Source: an uncultured Lachnospiraceae bacterium (GTDB taxonomy: Bacteria; Bacillota; Clostridia; Lachnospirales; Lachnospiraceae). From it: a stretch of DNA of 12,123 bases. How positions within the stretch are numbered: the stretch's first letter is position 1; each line of letters opens with the position of its first letter. Shown here piece after piece: positions 1 to 5,750 of this stretch. The translations under genes were made by a program, and so were the position numbers. The stretch is taken from positions 1 to 12,123 of the forward strand of contig CAJUIP010000066.1 of NCBI GenBank assembly GCA_910586315.1, read 5' to 3'. The notes under the pieces are model-generated. The model was not told the DNA's origin. It worked only from the letters and a program-made list of their open reading frames with translations, and searched no databases.

Positions 1-54
1 TGCACGGTGGTGTGAGAGGTCGGGGAAATTATTTAATTTCCCCTCCTACTCGAT
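1..54 (+). mobile_element. 3' end of a group II intron (partial; domain V end and domain VI)
   Basis: The first bases (GCACGGTGGTG) match the 3' strand of a bacterial group II intron domain V. They are followed by a complete domain VI. In it, GAG 14-16 pairs with CTC 49-51 and AGG 17-19 with CCT 45-47. GGGGAAATT 22-30 pairs with AATTTCCCC 35-43 around a 4-nt loop. A48 is left bulged between CCT and CTC, exactly where the lariat branch point belongs. The element ends CTCGAT, giving an AT 3' end at about base 54, with the branch A seven bases from the end. The intron and any reverse transcriptase ORF lie left of the window. The ending resembles bacterial introns of the small class C/B type, but I cannot assign the class without domain I. 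The 3' boundary could be one base off. Confidence 0.82.
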
Positions 55-92
55 TCTTAGTACATCGTTTCTTAAATAACGATGTACTAAGA
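55..92. repeat. Perfect 15-bp inverted repeat at the intron 3' junction
   Basis: Bases 55-69 and 78-92 are exact reverse complements, with an 8-nt loop (70-77). The stem starts at the predicted intron 3' splice site. It is AT-rich and no T-run follows on the plus strand (GAGACC follows), so it is not a textbook intrinsic terminator. It may be the target structure the intron recognised, a relic of an older element end, or a terminator for a gene to the left. The remaining bases 93-180 hold no gene that I can see. Confidence 0.85.
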
Positions 93-180
93 GAGACCTT
101 ATCACGTTAATTTATAAAAGTAAGATGCGGGAAGCTTTTTTTGCCGAATGCAGATTCAAAGGAAAAGAGGACAGAAAATT

Positions 181-1365
181 ATGCCAAAGCTCAGCGACAG
201 AGTACAGACCTTTACAGACTCCGTAATACGGAGAATGACAAGAATCAGTGATATGACTCCGGGAAGCATTAATTTAAGTCAGGGATTCCCGGATTTTGAC
301 CCGCCGGCGGCCATTTTGGAGGCCCTTTCCAGGGTTGCCATGGAGGGACCTCACCAGTACTCCATCACGTTCGGGGCCGAAAATTTCAGGGAGGCCCTGG
401 CCGGGATGTACACAAGAAAACTTGGAAGAACGGTAGACCCGGATAAGGAAATCGTGGTGACCTGCGGCGGCACCGAGGCCATGATGTCCGCCATGATGAC
501 GATTTGCAATCCCGGGGATAAGGTCATTGTGTTCAGCCCGTTTTATGAAAATTATGGGGCCGACGCCATTCTCTCCGGAGCCGAGCCGATTTTCGTGCCG
601 TTAGCGCCTCCGGAATTTAATTATGACAGCAAAGCGCTGAGGCAGGCCTTTGAACAGGGGGGAAAGGCCATTATTGTCTGCAATCCCTCCAATCCCTGCG
701 GCAAGGTGTTTACACAGGAAGAGCTTCAGGAAATCGCCGCCCTGGCGAGAGAATTTGATGCCTTTGTGGTGACGGATGAAGTTTATGAGTATATTGTATA
801 TGAGCCCCACAGGCATGTGTCAATGGCTTCCCTTCCGGGAATGTTTGAGAGGACCATCACTTGCAGTTCCCTGTCTAAGACTTACTCCATCACAGGCTGG
901 CGGCTGGGATATCTGGTGGGACCGGAGGAAGTGATGGAAGGAGCGAAAAAGGTCCATGATTTTCTCACTGTGGGTGCGGCGGCTCCTTTACAGGAGGCAG
1001 CCGTCACAGGGCTTCGGTTTGGTGAGAGCTATTACAGGGAACTGAAGGAACTGTATACAAAAAAGAGAGATTATTTCTGCAGCAGACTTTCGGCTATGGG
1101 ACTTCCTCACACAGTACCTCAGGGCAGCTATTTTGTACTGGTGGATATCTCCGGTTTTCTTGCCCTTCCGAAATTTTCTGGATGGCGGGATATGGAATTT
1201 TGCGAGTGGATGATAAAGGAATACAGAGTGGCTGCAGTTCCGGGCTCCAGTTTTTTCAGAGAGCCGGTAAACCACTTGATCCGCCTGCATTTTGCCAGAG
1301 GTGAGGAGACCTTAAAGGAGGCGGCGGACCGTCTGGAGAAAATGGCCGGAGACTGGCTTTCTTAA
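181..1365 (+). CDS. Class I/II PLP-dependent aminotransferase
   Basis: A 394 aa fold-type I aminotransferase (AspC/PatA-like), expected to be cytosolic and to move an amino group between an amino acid and a 2-oxo acid with pyridoxal phosphate. Seen in the sequence: NPSNPCGK at residues 168-175 (N171 being the cofactor-contacting Asn), TDEVY at 198-202 (D199 for the pyridine nitrogen, Y202), and SLSKTYSITGWR with Schiff-base lysine K233. The C-terminal IRLHFARG places R368 as the carboxylate-binding Arg. Length is normal for the family. I chose ATG 181 because AGAGGA lies about nine bases upstream and the protein then begins MPKLSDRV, as homologues do. The in-frame ATG at 148 has no ribosome site and adds 11 charged residues. 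No promoter or terminator is clear. Substrate (aspartate, aromatic, branched or methionine-related) cannot be read from the sequence, so no gene symbol is given. Confidence 0.9.
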   Translation: MPKLSDRVQTFTDSVIRRMTRISDMTPGSINLSQGFPDFDPPAAILEALSRVAMEGPHQYSITFGAENFREALAGMYTRKLGRTVDPDKEIVVTCGGTEAMMSAMMTICNPGDKVIVFSPFYENYGADAILSGAEPIFVPLAPPEFNYDSKALRQAFEQGGKAIIVCNPSNPCGKVFTQEELQEIAALAREFDAFVVTDEVYEYIVYEPHRHVSMASLPGMFERTITCSSLSKTYSITGWRLGYLVGPEEVMEGAKKVHDFLTVGAAAPLQEAAVTGLRFGESYYRELKELYTKKRDYFCSRLSAMGLPHTVPQGSYFVLVDISGFLALPKFSGWRDMEFCEWMIKEYRVAAVPGSSFFREPVNHLIRLHFARGEETLKEAADRLEKMAGDWLS

Positions 1366-1381
1366 GAATTTCTGACAGTCA

Positions 1382-1410
1382 TTGAAACGGCGGGGGGAAA
1401 ATGGTATCAT
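1382..1410 (+). promoter_or_regulatory. Sigma-A-type extended -10 promoter in copy A
   Basis: TTGAAA (1382-1387), a 17-base spacer, then TATCAT (1405-1410) preceded by TGG. That is five of six matches in each hexamer, optimal spacing and a TGn extension. Transcription would start near 1417. It would run antisense through the whole minus-strand small ORF and on into the Uma2 gene at 1664, so it is the best candidate promoter for that gene. Confidence 0.65.
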
Positions 1411-1429
1411 ATGGACAGACGGAAAGCTA

Positions 1430-1636
1430 TTATTTTGGCTGCGTATGATCTTCGTCCTCTCTGCCATTTCGCCCGGCAAAAAGCATCAGTCCGTAAAACA
1501 GGACAGGGAGTATGATGAGGCAGACTAAAAGAGCCAGGATGGTTCCGGAGGAAGCGCCTGTGATGGTTAAGACGATGAGGGCCGTTACGGCAGCAAAGAT
1601 GGCGACAAGGCCAAGGATGGCTGAAACACGTTTCAT
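1430..1636 (-). CDS. Small two-helix membrane protein, copy A (no ribosome site)
   Basis: An intact 68-codon ORF whose product is almost entirely hydrophobic. Helix 1 covers about residues 4-27, a short TGASSGT turn follows, helix 2 covers about 31-53, and a charged tail ends the protein. This predicts two membrane passes with both ends on one side. I do not recognise a named family. It is the twin of the ORF at 2366-2575. Of 17 base differences within the reading frame about half are silent, and the changes V/I, L/C, G/R, E/G and Q/G are scattered, which suggests mild selection on the protein. Unlike its twin it has no purine-rich ribosome site upstream: the minus strand there reads CCTCCTTTCGGATTTTCCAT. 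It also has no visible minus-strand promoter, because the duplication stopped at this point. It may be a silent duplicate. Confidence 0.5.
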   Translation of the reverse strand: MKRVSAILGLVAIFAAVTALIVLTITGASSGTILALLVCLIILPVLFYGLMLFAGRNGREDEDHTQPK

Positions 1637-1663
1637 ATGGAAAATCCGAAAGGAGGTATGAAC

Positions 1664-2197
1664 ATGGAGGCATTAAAAGAAAGTGTTTATACAGTGGAAG
1701 ACATTTACAAACTGCCGGACGGAGAAAGAGCGGAATTAGTTGACGGGAAGATTTATAACATGGCACCGCCAGGCAGAACACATCAGAGAATCTTAGGCTC
1801 TATATTTAGAAAGATAGCGGACTATATAGACTCAAAAAATGGCGGTTGTGAAGTAAACGTTGCTCCTTTTGCTGTGTTCTTAATGAAAGACGACAGAAAT
1901 TATGTAGAACCGGATATTTCTGTGATCTGTGATCCTTTAAAGCTGGACGATAAGGGGTGCCATGGAGCGCCGGACTGGATAACAGAAGTTGTTTCAGAAA
2001 GCAGCCGAAGAATGGACTATATGATTAAACTGTTTAAATATCGTTCTGCAGGGGTTAGAGAATATTGGATTGTCGATCCGAAAAAACAGCAGACTACCGT
2101 GTATGATTTTGACAATAATACGATGGAGGAATATTCTTTTGAGGATGAAATACCTGTAGGGATATATGAAGGATTCACAATTAAAGTTAAATCTTGA
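1664..2197 (+). CDS. Uma2-family (DUF820) putative endonuclease-fold protein
   Basis: A 177 aa protein with the features of the Uma2/DUF820 family, a PD-(D/E)XK nuclease-like fold common in cyanobacteria and Firmicutes and mostly of unknown function. The family pattern is visible: ELVDGKIY near the N-terminus, HQRILGSIFRKI, VEPDISV (D84), TEVVSESS (E108), then D118 and K122 in MDYMIKLFKY, and REYWIVDP. D84, E108 and K122 are the likely active-site residues. Full length for the family. ATG 1664 is chosen because AAGGAGG at 1650-1656 is seven bases away, while ATG 1658 is only one base from it and ATG 1637 has no site. The gene lies between the two 279-bp repeats and is probably driven by the promoter at 1382-1410. 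Whether it cuts DNA in the cell is unknown. Confidence 0.85.
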   Translation: MEALKESVYTVEDIYKLPDGERAELVDGKIYNMAPPGRTHQRILGSIFRKIADYIDSKNGGCEVNVAPFAVFLMKDDRNYVEPDISVICDPLKLDDKGCHGAPDWITEVVSESSRRMDYMIKLFKYRSAGVREYWIVDPKKQQTTVYDFDNNTMEEYSFEDEIPVGIYEGFTIKVKS

Positions 2198-2231
2198 TGT
2201 ATCCTGATGGGGCGGCTCACACTGCGTTACT

Positions 2232-2298
2232 GTTCACGGGAGGGGGCATCTTCTTGCCCGTGTACTGCGGACAAGAAGCATCGGGCGTTCACCCGATG
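2232..2298. repeat. Two adjacent hairpins between the Uma2 gene and copy B
   Basis: Hairpin 1: CACGGG 2235-2240 pairs with CCCGTG 2257-2262, extended by GT 2232-2233 with AC 2264-2265 across a T-T mismatch. A competing pairing joins CTTCTTG 2250-2256 with CAAGAAG 2272-2278. Hairpin 2: CATCGGG 2279-2285 pairs with CCCGATG 2292-2298 around a 6-nt loop. No T-run follows on either strand, so terminator function is possible but unproven. The rest of 2198-2306 holds no gene I can support. Confidence 0.5.
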
Positions 2299-2320
2299 TG
2301 GAAAATATTTCTGACAGCCA

Positions 2321-2349
2321 TTGAAACGGCGGGGGGAAAATGGTATCAT
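2321..2349 (+). promoter_or_regulatory. Sigma-A-type extended -10 promoter in copy B
   Basis: The same TTGAAA, 17-base spacer, TGG and TATCAT arrangement as in copy A, with no mismatch in either hexamer or the spacer. A transcript would start near 2356, run antisense through the small membrane-protein ORF, and could read on into the cell-wall-binding protein gene at 2721, for which I see no nearer convincing promoter. Confidence 0.6.
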
Positions 2350-2365
2350 ATGGACAGACGGAAAG

Positions 2366-2575
2366 CTATTGTTTTGGCCCCGTATGATCTCCGTCCTCTC
2401 TGCCGTTTCGTCTGGCAAAAAGCATCAGCCCGTAAAACAGGACGGGCAGTATTATGAGGCAGACTAAAAGAGCCAGGATGGTTCCGGAGGAAGCGCCTGT
2501 AATGGTGCAGATGATCAGGGCTGTTACGGCAGCAAAGATGGCGACAAGGCCAAGGATGGCTGAAACACGTTTCAT
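2366..2575 (-). CDS. Small two-helix membrane protein, copy B
   Basis: A 69 aa protein, MKRVSAILGLVAIFAAVT onward, with two predicted membrane helices (about residues 4-27 and 31-53) and a short charged tail rich in Arg, Asp and Gly. No named family recognised. Start at 2575 is supported by AAGGAG (plus-strand CTCCTT at 2585-2590) nine bases upstream, and by a TATAAT -10 about 85 bases upstream. A longer in-frame ORF runs on upstream to 2860, but that extension lies across the neighbouring gene and is rejected. One codon longer than copy A because the copy A stop TAA is CAA here. Possible roles include a small membrane stress protein or a type I toxin, the latter suggested only by the opposing promoter at its 3' end. 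Confidence 0.62.
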   Translation of the reverse strand: MKRVSAILGLVAIFAAVTALIICTITGASSGTILALLVCLIILPVLFYGLMLFARRNGREDGDHTGPKQ

Positions 2576-2659
2576 ATGGAAAATCTCCTTGTGAATAAAA
2601 TGAGATGGAGGAAACGGCCTGCCCGCAGGCAGCAGGGTCTGCGGATGGTCTTTCTCTTT

Positions 2660-2688
2660 ATTATAGCGCATATCCGTGAATTTTAAAA
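2660..2688 (-). promoter_or_regulatory. Candidate minus-strand promoter for the copy B small ORF
   Basis: On the minus strand TATAAT (plus-strand ATTATA, 2660-2665) is a perfect -10. Seventeen bases upstream lies TTTTAA (2683-2688), a weak -35 with three of six matches. It would give an untranslated leader of roughly 80 bases. The leader contains a GC-rich palindrome near 2617-2632. Nothing equivalent lies upstream of copy A. Confidence 0.45.
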
Positions 2689-2720
2689 GGGAAGATGGAA
2701 AATCCGAAAAGGAGGAAAAA

Positions 2721-3803
2721 ATGAAGAAAAAATGGCTGGCTGCGGCAGCAGGCTTATGTATTTCCATGTATGCGGCAATGACCGCCTTTGGCGCTGACGG
2801 AACCTGGATGCCGGTAAACGGAGACTGGCAGTACAGGCGGGCTGACGGCACTATGGCCAAAAACTCATGGGAAGATATTGACGGAGAATGGTATCATTTT
2901 GGAAGTGACGGGTTCATGGAGACCGGATGGCATAAAATCAGCAATATCCGTTATTACTTTGAGCCGAACGGAATTCTGGCGGAAGGATGGAAGTGTTATA
3001 ACGAAGGCGGGGAAGAACAGTGGTATTATTTTGACCGGGAGGGACAGGCCGTGATCCAGTGGCTGTACGACGACGGAAAGTGGTACTGGTTTAACGCCAA
3101 TGGAGTGATGAATACGGAACCCTCCAGGACTATCGGCAATAAAAAGTATTATTTCAACGAAGACGGAAGCGCCCAGGTCAATCTGTACCGCGGCTTCAAG
3201 TATTACGATGTAGACGGTCAGGCCGATTCGGACTATGACGTAAGAGCTGAGAACAGAAAGGGCAAAAAGATTTCCATTCCTGACGATGAGAAGGATGAGA
3301 TAGCTGAAAAACTCAATGCCCTTCCAAAAGGGTGGCTGAAAAAATTTGTGGACGACGGCTGGACCTTTGTTTACTGCCCGGATAAGGAATATTATTCTTC
3401 CGCAAAGTTTGAGGATGGCAGCGAAAGATATTATTTCTATTATAAGCTCAGTGTTTCTGATAAAATCATCCGTTTCTGCGACAAGGAAGACATCTGGACG
3501 GCCTTCGGCGAATATATATACCGGAATGTAAAACCGGATTTGAGAGAATTAAATTATCCCACAGAGCTGAGCTATAAGTTCAGTGAGCTCAGCAGACTTA
3601 AAAACCTTCCGGATTCTTTGTATGAGGACCGCCAGACTCTGTTCGGGCTGCTTTTGTCAGAATATCTGGACGAAGCCGGAAAAGAACGGATGGAAAATGA
3701 GATGGAGGATCTCTACTTCATTATGAATCAGATTGTCAACAGCCGGGACGGCGACGGAAAGCCTTTGGAGATGGAAAGCCCATGGGAAAGCAACAAAAAG
3801 TAG
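2721..3803 (+). CDS. Secreted cell-wall-binding-repeat protein with degenerate peptidase-like C-terminal domain
   Basis: A 360 aa exported protein. ATG 2721 follows AAGGAGG (2709-2715) at five bases. MKKKW plus a hydrophobic stretch to about residue 25 is a signal peptide, with likely cleavage after the AFGA motif. Residues about 26-175 carry roughly seven choline-binding-type repeats (W/Y-Y-F plus DG or NG turns, such as GEWYHFGSDG and KWYWFNANG), which should anchor the protein to the wall or its polymers. Residues about 190-360 differ: KLNALPKGWLKKFVDDGWTF followed by an alpha-helical end resembles the anthrax-lethal-factor-like (M34/ATLF) domain found behind such repeats in other Clostridia. 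Where those carry HExxH, this protein reads TAFGEYI (residues 260-266), so zinc hydrolysis looks lost. The repeats are certain by pattern; the peptidase relationship is my inference. It is followed after 131 bases by the serpin gene on the same strand. Confidence 0.85.
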   Translation: MKKKWLAAAAGLCISMYAAMTAFGADGTWMPVNGDWQYRRADGTMAKNSWEDIDGEWYHFGSDGFMETGWHKISNIRYYFEPNGILAEGWKCYNEGGEEQWYYFDREGQAVIQWLYDDGKWYWFNANGVMNTEPSRTIGNKKYYFNEDGSAQVNLYRGFKYYDVDGQADSDYDVRAENRKGKKISIPDDEKDEIAEKLNALPKGWLKKFVDDGWTFVYCPDKEYYSSAKFEDGSERYYFYYKLSVSDKIIRFCDKEDIWTAFGEYIYRNVKPDLRELNYPTELSYKFSELSRLKNLPDSLYEDRQTLFGLLLSEYLDEAGKERMENEMEDLYFIMNQIVNSRDGDGKPLEMESPWESNKK

Positions 3804-3934
3804 CACTTCAGATACCCCTATCAGCGCCGATTCGCGTCCGTCCGAAGGACAGACAATAAATGAAATGCATGGGCTGCTGCAGCGGACATATAAGCAGCAT
3901 ATGGAAATTCGGAAGGAAACAGGAAGGAATTTTT

Positions 3935-5275
3935 ATGATAAGGAATAAAAGAACGCTGGCCGCAATTCTGGGAATTGCGGCCATGGCGACGGGACTTTCC
4001 GGATGTCAGAGAACAGGAATGGCGGAGCCGGAAACATACGGGTCCGTGAGCGCCGTGGCTCTGGCAGAGTATCCGAAGGAACCTGTTTATAAAAACGATT
4101 TGGAACGGTATGAAAACAGGAAGGAAATTCCGGAAAATTTCCTGACGGCCTACCAGGATTTTTTCATGGAGACCGGGTCCGCCCTTTTTAAGGATAGTAG
4201 GGAAAACATCATTTATTCGCCTTTGAGTTTTTATTATGCTTTGGCCTTTGCTGCCGGAGGTGCCTTTGGGAATACAAAAAAAGAACTTCTGCATATACTT
4301 CATTACGAGGATGCCGAAGAACTTTCTGCGGACTGCAGGACCGCTTTTGAGGCCCTCTACCATGTTCCCAATAAAAAAAACGGAAAGGACAGAGATTCGG
4401 GAGAATATCCGCCGGAATCCAGGTATTCCTTCACCATGGCAAGCTCCCTCTGGGCAGATAAGTCTCTGGAGGTGAAAAAAGAGTTTGCAGATTATGGAGC
4501 CGCATATTTTTACGGGGACACGTATTCGGCGGATTTTGGGGCGCCGGAAACGGGTATGGCCATGGCAGAATGGGTAAAGGAACGGACCGGAGGAATTCTG
4601 GAGCCGTCTGCCGCGATTCCTGAAGATTTGGTCCTGTCCTTAAAAAATACTGTTTATTTTTATGATGAATGGCTGGATAAATTTGAAAAAGAAAATACCA
4701 GAGAGGACAGCTTTAAAAAGGCGGACGGGGAGAGTGTAGTCTGCGATTTTATGAATCGCACTATGGGCTCCCATGGCTTTCGAAAGGGAAAAAATTTTAC
4801 CATGTCCTCTCTGCCCCTTAAAAATGGAACCGTGGAATTCTATCTGCCGGATGAAGGCGTGGATGTTCATGGTTTTTTTGAGGACCCGAATACCCTTTAT
4901 GGAGTGATAGAGGGAGAGGATGGTGCAGGAATGGGGGAAGTAGTCTGGAAAATACCGAAATTCTCTTATGGAAGCAGTCTTGAGCTCACTGCGCTCTTAA
5001 AGAATCTGGGGGTGGAAACGGCCTTCCGGGAAGATGCCGATTTTACGGGGATTTCCGACAGCTCTCCGCTGTTTTTTACGACGGTGACCCAGGATGCCCA
5101 TATCGGCGTTGATGAAAACGGCGTGGAAGCGGCGGCTTATACGGAGATTGCCTGGGCCGGGGCGACTATGCCTGTGGGAAGAGCAGATATGATTCTGGAC
5201 CGGCCGTTCTTTTATGTGATCAGAAACCGCGGACAGGTAGTTTTCATAGGAATCTGCGAGGACCCAAAAGGTTAA
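3935..5275 (+). CDS. Serpin-family protease inhibitor, lipoprotein
   Basis: A 446 aa serpin (MEROPS I4). The N-terminus is a lipoprotein signal with lipobox LSGC and lipidation cysteine C24, so it should sit on the outer face of the membrane. Serpin landmarks in order: NIIYSPLSFYYALAFAAGGA, NTVYFYDEWLDKF, FYLPDEGVDVHGF, ELTALLKNLGVETAF, then the hinge ENGVEAAAYT (394-403) and the C-terminal DRPFFYVIRN and VVFIGICEDP. The Ala-rich hinge is typical of inhibitory serpins that trap proteases by loop insertion. Counting G396 as P15 puts P1 at A410 with T411 as P1', which would favour elastase- or subtilisin-like targets. The loop is about three residues longer after P1 than in alpha-1-antitrypsin, so M412 or a neighbour is also possible. 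ATG 3935 has AGGAAGG seven bases upstream; an earlier in-frame ATG (3860) would bury the signal peptide. Related gut Firmicutes serpins inhibit elastases. Confidence 0.93.
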   Translation: MIRNKRTLAAILGIAAMATGLSGCQRTGMAEPETYGSVSAVALAEYPKEPVYKNDLERYENRKEIPENFLTAYQDFFMETGSALFKDSRENIIYSPLSFYYALAFAAGGAFGNTKKELLHILHYEDAEELSADCRTAFEALYHVPNKKNGKDRDSGEYPPESRYSFTMASSLWADKSLEVKKEFADYGAAYFYGDTYSADFGAPETGMAMAEWVKERTGGILEPSAAIPEDLVLSLKNTVYFYDEWLDKFEKENTREDSFKKADGESVVCDFMNRTMGSHGFRKGKNFTMSSLPLKNGTVEFYLPDEGVDVHGFFEDPNTLYGVIEGEDGAGMGEVVWKIPKFSYGSSLELTALLKNLGVETAFREDADFTGISDSSPLFFTTVTQDAHIGVDENGVEAAAYTEIAWAGATMPVGRADMILDRPFFYVIRNRGQVVFIGICEDPKG

Positions 5276-5292
5276 TGGGCATGTTTTTCCAC

Positions 5293-5321
5293 TTGACGAA
5301 TCCGGCTTTCACTGTTACCAT
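5293..5321 (+). promoter_or_regulatory. Promoter of the gntR-mcsA-mcsB-clpC operon
   Basis: TTGACG (5293-5298), a 17-base spacer, then TGT and TACCAT (5316-5321). This is an extended -10 sigma-A promoter, with five of six and four of six hexamer matches. The start point would be near 5328, giving a short leader to ATG 5361. No CtsR heptad repeat (GGTCAAA) and no CIRCE element are present between 5276 and 5360. Confidence 0.65.
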
Positions 5322-5333
5322 ATCAATATAACA
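5313..5333. promoter_or_regulatory. Candidate operator overlapping the -10
   Basis: TGTTA (5313-5317) and TAACA (5329-5333) form an inverted repeat with an 11-base gap, laid over the -10 and start site. Half-sites of five bases are short, but the position suits autorepression by the GntR protein encoded just downstream. Inference only. Confidence 0.3.
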
Positions 5334-5360
5334 AATGATACAAAGAAGGGCGGTGGAGGT

Positions 5361-5738
5361 ATGATACTGAAGATTGATTTTGACAGCGAGGAAGCCCTGT
5401 ATGTGCAGCTTTGCAACCAAATTATCCGGGGAATTGCCACAGAGATGCTGCATGAAGGGGACAGTCTGCCGTCGGTGCGGCAGCTGGCTGATGAAATCGG
5501 AATTAACATGCACACAGTCAACAAAGCATATGCTGTTTTGAGGCAGGAGGGGTTTTTAAGGCTGGACCGGAGACGGGGAGCCGTCATTGCCCTGGATATG
5601 GATAAACTCAGAGCATTAAACGAAATGAAAGAAAGCCTGGCCCTGGTTGTGGCCAGAGGAATCTGCCGGGATGTGGGCCGGGAGGAAGTCCATGCCCTGA
5701 TTGATGAGATTTTTGACGAATTCTGTGGACAGGAATAA
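5361..5738 (+). CDS. GntR-family transcriptional regulator, YtrA subfamily
   Basis: A 125 aa DNA-binding protein. Residues about 5-75 are a GntR winged helix: ILKIDFDSEEALYVQLCNQI, then LPSVRQLADEIGINMHTVNKAYAVLRQEGFL. The region after the wing is only about 45 residues and helical, too short for a FadR or HutC effector domain, which fits the YtrA type. It opens the operon that normally starts with ctsR, and probably regulates it. The start is fixed by the family N-terminus, but the ribosome site is odd: GGAGG (5355-5359) is one base from ATG, and AAGGG is about ten bases away, so translation may be weak. The mcsA ribosome site overlaps its stop codon. The effector is unknown; YtrA-type regulators often answer to cell-envelope stress and control transporters. 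Confidence 0.9.
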   Translation: MILKIDFDSEEALYVQLCNQIIRGIATEMLHEGDSLPSVRQLADEIGINMHTVNKAYAVLRQEGFLRLDRRRGAVIALDMDKLRALNEMKESLALVVARGICRDVGREEVHALIDEIFDEFCGQE

Positions 5739-5750
5739 AGGAGGAGACAG

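Larger units (their letters stand above)
1368..1646. repeat. 279-bp module, copy A (direct repeat of 2307-2585)
   Basis: Aligned at a constant offset of 939 bases with 2307-2585, without gaps. I count 18 mismatches by eye, about 93% identity. The unit contains a plus-strand promoter at its left end and a minus-strand 68 aa ORF. It starts two bases after the aminotransferase stop codon. On the right it breaks off one base into the sequence that forms the ribosome site in copy B. Confidence 0.93.
2307..2585. repeat. 279-bp module, copy B (direct repeat of 1368-1646)
   Basis: Second copy of the module described at 1368, in the same orientation and without gaps. This copy continues at its right end into an AAGGAG ribosome site and a -10 element for the minus-strand ORF, so it is more likely the parent copy. 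Confidence 0.93.

Noticed and set aside
2194..2457. 87-codon plus-strand ORF after the Uma2 gene
   Set aside because: It has no ribosome site, a composition unlike a folded protein, and it runs across two hairpins and antisense to the better supported small membrane ORF.
2576..2860. N-terminal extension of the copy B minus-strand ORF
   Set aside because: It overlaps the promoter region and start of the cell-wall-binding gene; the internal ATG at 2575 has a good ribosome site and matches copy A.
2799..3250. Possible tandem DNA repeats or array
   Set aside because: The periodicity comes from the wall-binding protein repeats at the amino-acid level; the DNA copies are too divergent and uneven for an array. 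No CRISPR array exists in the window.
5276..5360. CtsR heptad repeat or CIRCE element upstream of the clp operon
   Set aside because: Looked for GGTCAAA on both strands and for TTAGCACTC with its partner; neither is present.
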